A DNA stretch of 54,472 nt, from assembly GCF_000336615.1 (NCBI RefSeq), contig NZ_AOLW01000005.1, positions 236 through 54,707 of the forward strand, read 5' to 3'. This DNA comes from Haloarcula amylolytica JCM 13557. GTDB lineage: Archaea; Halobacteriota; Halobacteria; Halobacteriales; Haloarculaceae. The notes beneath the pieces are model-generated. The model ran no database searches. It worked only from the letters and a program-made list of their open reading frames with translations, and was not told the DNA's origin. Positions 53,168 to 54,472 of this stretch are shown here, in pieces. The position numbers were made by a program, and so were the translations under genes. Numbering within the stretch: position 1 is the first letter of the stretch; each line of letters opens with the position of its first letter.

Positions 53168-54217
53168 CTACTCGTTCAGCAGGCCGTCTTCTTCGACGCG
53201 CATGACGCCCTCGCCGTCCGGGAGGTTCGGCGCGTCGACGAGTTTGACGATGCGCTTGTTCCCCTTGGACTTCCGGAGGTACATCCGGAACGTGGAGGTG
53301 TGGCCGAGGATGTTGCCACCGATGGGCTGGGTCGGGTCGCCGAAGAAGGAGTCGGGGTTGGAGGCGACCTGATTCGTGACGACGACGGCGGTGTTGTTGA
53401 GGTCGCCGACGCGCATCAGGTCGTGGAGGTGCTTGTTGAGCTTCTGCTGCCGGTCGGCGAGTTCGCCACGGCCGACGTACTCGGCTCGGAAGTGGGCGGT
53501 CAGCGAGTCGACGGCGAGCAGGCGGACGGGGAACTCCTCGTCCTGACTCTCGCTGGCGATCTCCTGTGCCTTCTCGGCCAGGAGGATCTGGTGGTTGGAG
53601 TTGAACGCCTTCGCGACGTGGATCTTCTCCAGCACGGAGGCGACGAGGTCATCGAGCAGATCCTCGTCGGTCGGGTCTGCGTCGTCCTCCTCCTCGACGA
53701 TGCCGTGGAGGACCAGCGTGTCTGCCAGTACCTCGTCGGCGAGGCCCTTGACCATCTGTTCGATACGCTCGGGTCGGAACGTGTCCTCGGAGTCGACGAA
53801 GATGGCGCTCCCTTCCAGCCCGCCGTGTTCGGCCGGCAGCTGGACGTTGACTGCGAGCTGGTGTGTTACCTGGGACTTGCCGGCCCCGAACTCGCCGTAC
53901 ACCTCGGTGATGGACTGGGTCTCGACGCCGCCGCCCAGCAGGTCGTCGACCTCGTCGACGCCCCAGGAGAGCTTCCCGATCTGCTCGCGGCGTTCGAGCA
54001 CCGTCGAGCCGGTCTCGAAGCCGCCGATGTCGGCCGCCTCGCGGGCGGCCTGGATGATGTCTGCCGCCGACGACTCACCGATGTCGGCCGTGTTCGACAG
54101 TTCGCCGGGGGAGGCGACCGCAATCCCCTGATAGGAGTCGTAGCCGTTGTCTTCGAGTTTCTCTGCCGTCGCCGGACCGACGCCCGGCAGCTCTTCGAGG
54201 TCCTCACTTGCGGACAT
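53168..54217 (-). CDS. radA: DNA repair and recombination protein RadA
   Basis: A 349-residue archaeal recombinase (RecA/Rad51). Helix-hairpin-helix N-terminus ([18 protein letters not shown]), Walker [15 protein letters not shown], Walker [13 protein letters not shown], and the L2/ATP-cap region [15 protein letters not shown]. No intein interrupts it. TATA CTTTATACC at ~54240 is ~26 nt before the ATG, giving a leaderless transcript. Confidence 0.97.
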   Translation of the reverse strand: MSASEDLEELPGVGPATAEKLEDNGYDSYQGIAVASPGELSNTADIGESSAADIIQAAREAADIGGFETGSTVLERREQIGKLSWGVDEVDDLLGGGVETQSITEVYGEFGAGKSQVTHQLAVNVQLPAEHGGLEGSAIFVDSEDTFRPERIEQMVKGLADEVLADTLVLHGIVEEEDDADPTDEDLLDDLVASVLEKIHVAKAFNSNHQILLAEKAQEIASESQDEEFPVRLLAVDSLTAHFRAEYVGRGELADRQQKLNKHLHDLMRVGDLNNTAVVVTNQVASNPDSFFGDPTQPIGGNILGHTSTFRMYLRKSKGNKRIVKLVDAPNLPDGEGVMRVEEDGLLNE

Positions 54218-54238
54218 GGACGTGCCTTGTGCGTCCGG

Positions 54239-54247
54239 GGGTATAAA
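54239..54247 (-). promoter_or_regulatory. TATA box of radA
   Basis: CTTTATACC on the minus strand, centred about 26 nt before the radA ATG, so transcription should start at or next to the start codon. Confidence 0.6.
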
Positions 54248-54357
54248 GCCTCGTTAACACCAGAGTGAAAGTGAAAGTGTGGGACAGCGGCGTGATGGTT
54301 CGAGACGGAATCGGGAGTTTTAGATGCGAAGGGGAGTCGAAGTGCGGTGGAACAGAT

Positions 54358-54450
54358 TCAGCCCAGACCCGTTCGACCGAGGTAGACGAGCAGGAGCAGC
54401 CCCACGAGAACGAGCCCCGTCAGCGCCGTCTCGGATAGCGGGACGTGGCC
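54358..54450 (-). CDS. C-terminus of a membrane protein (partial)
   Basis: Minus-strand frame ending at the stop 54358-54360: GHVPLSETALTGLVLVGLLL then LVYLGRTGLG. A single hydrophobic helix near the end fits the last segment of a multi-span membrane protein whose body lies beyond the window. It is immediately upstream of radA on the same strand. Confidence 0.6.
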   Translation of the reverse strand, partial: GHVPLSETALTGLVLVGLLLLVYLGRTGLG

Positions 54451-54472
54451 TGTCTCTTATACACATCTCTGA
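54450..54472. other. Tn5/Nextera mosaic-end adapter sequence
   Basis: CTGTCTCTTATACACATCT (54450-54468) is exactly the 19-base Tn5 mosaic end used in Nextera libraries, here followed by four bases of uncertain origin. It is not organism DNA. Genomic sequence should be taken to end at 54449. Confidence 0.95.

Noticed and set aside
54450..54472. Treating the right-edge sequence as a Tn5 insertion in the genome
   Set aside because: The 19-base mosaic end at a contig edge is the normal signature of an untrimmed Nextera read, not a transposon junction.

Overview
The window is a haloarchaeal chromosome segment. It is GC-rich with an acidic proteome (runs of Asp/Glu in nearly every protein). Promoters are mostly TATA-like boxes about 25-35 nt upstream of start codons, so many transcripts look leaderless or nearly so. 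The left end is the first ~267 nt of a 16S rRNA gene on the minus strand, and its sequence looks like genus Haloarcula (recalled similarity, not searched). The right end carries a 19-base Tn5/Nextera mosaic end, so the window is a contig that breaks inside an rRNA operon on the left and in untrimmed adapter on the right.

Left part (1-15.5 kb): 16S 5' end, its leader and three tandem rRNA promoters; chromosomal protein MC1; an AbrB-like regulator; pyrD; an RDD membrane protein; pheS-pheT; trpS; the tRNA-splicing endonuclease endA; a long hairpin element; a NucS-N-domain/zinc-ribbon protein; a HAD phosphatase; a Ski2-like helicase; a methyltransferase.

Centre-left (15.6-28.3 kb): lipoyl synthase followed by a complete 2-oxoacid dehydrogenase complex (E1alpha, E1beta, E2, a small membrane protein, E3), a second membrane protein, an orphan IS200/IS605-type hairpin end, a DUF4234-like protein, prephenate dehydratase, Hsp20, a one-Cys peroxiredoxin and leucyl-tRNA synthetase.

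Centre-right (28.4-40.5 kb): a histidine kinase with a degenerate receiver; a tandem pair of tiny zinc-ribbon proteins; an ornithine-cyclodeaminase-family enzyme; a lipoprotein; a hairpin array next to a thermosome subunit; a beta-rich protein and MutS sharing a symmetric TATA region; a Bat-type HTH regulator divergent from a HalOD1 protein; NucS and a partner.

Right part (40.6 kb to end): a zinc-ribbon membrane protein, a PH-like/coiled-coil protein, a Gfo/Idh/MocA oxidoreductase, two aldo/keto reductases, a glutamine amidotransferase, a cupin, a PHP phosphoesterase, a KaiC-like ATPase with a partner, an Nmad3-like protein with a left-handed beta-helix acyltransferase, a CPBP protease, RadA, and the C-terminus of a membrane protein.

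Most of the window is core housekeeping: translation, protein folding, DNA repair and central metabolism. There is no prophage, CRISPR array or intact transposon. The most unusual items are the hybrid active-site signature of PyrD, the tandem E3/E1-binding domains of E2, the NucS-N/zinc-ribbon fusion, the duplicated zinc-ribbon pair, the Nmad3-like gene, two intergenic hairpin elements, and paired ORB-like motifs upstream of the radA stop codon.
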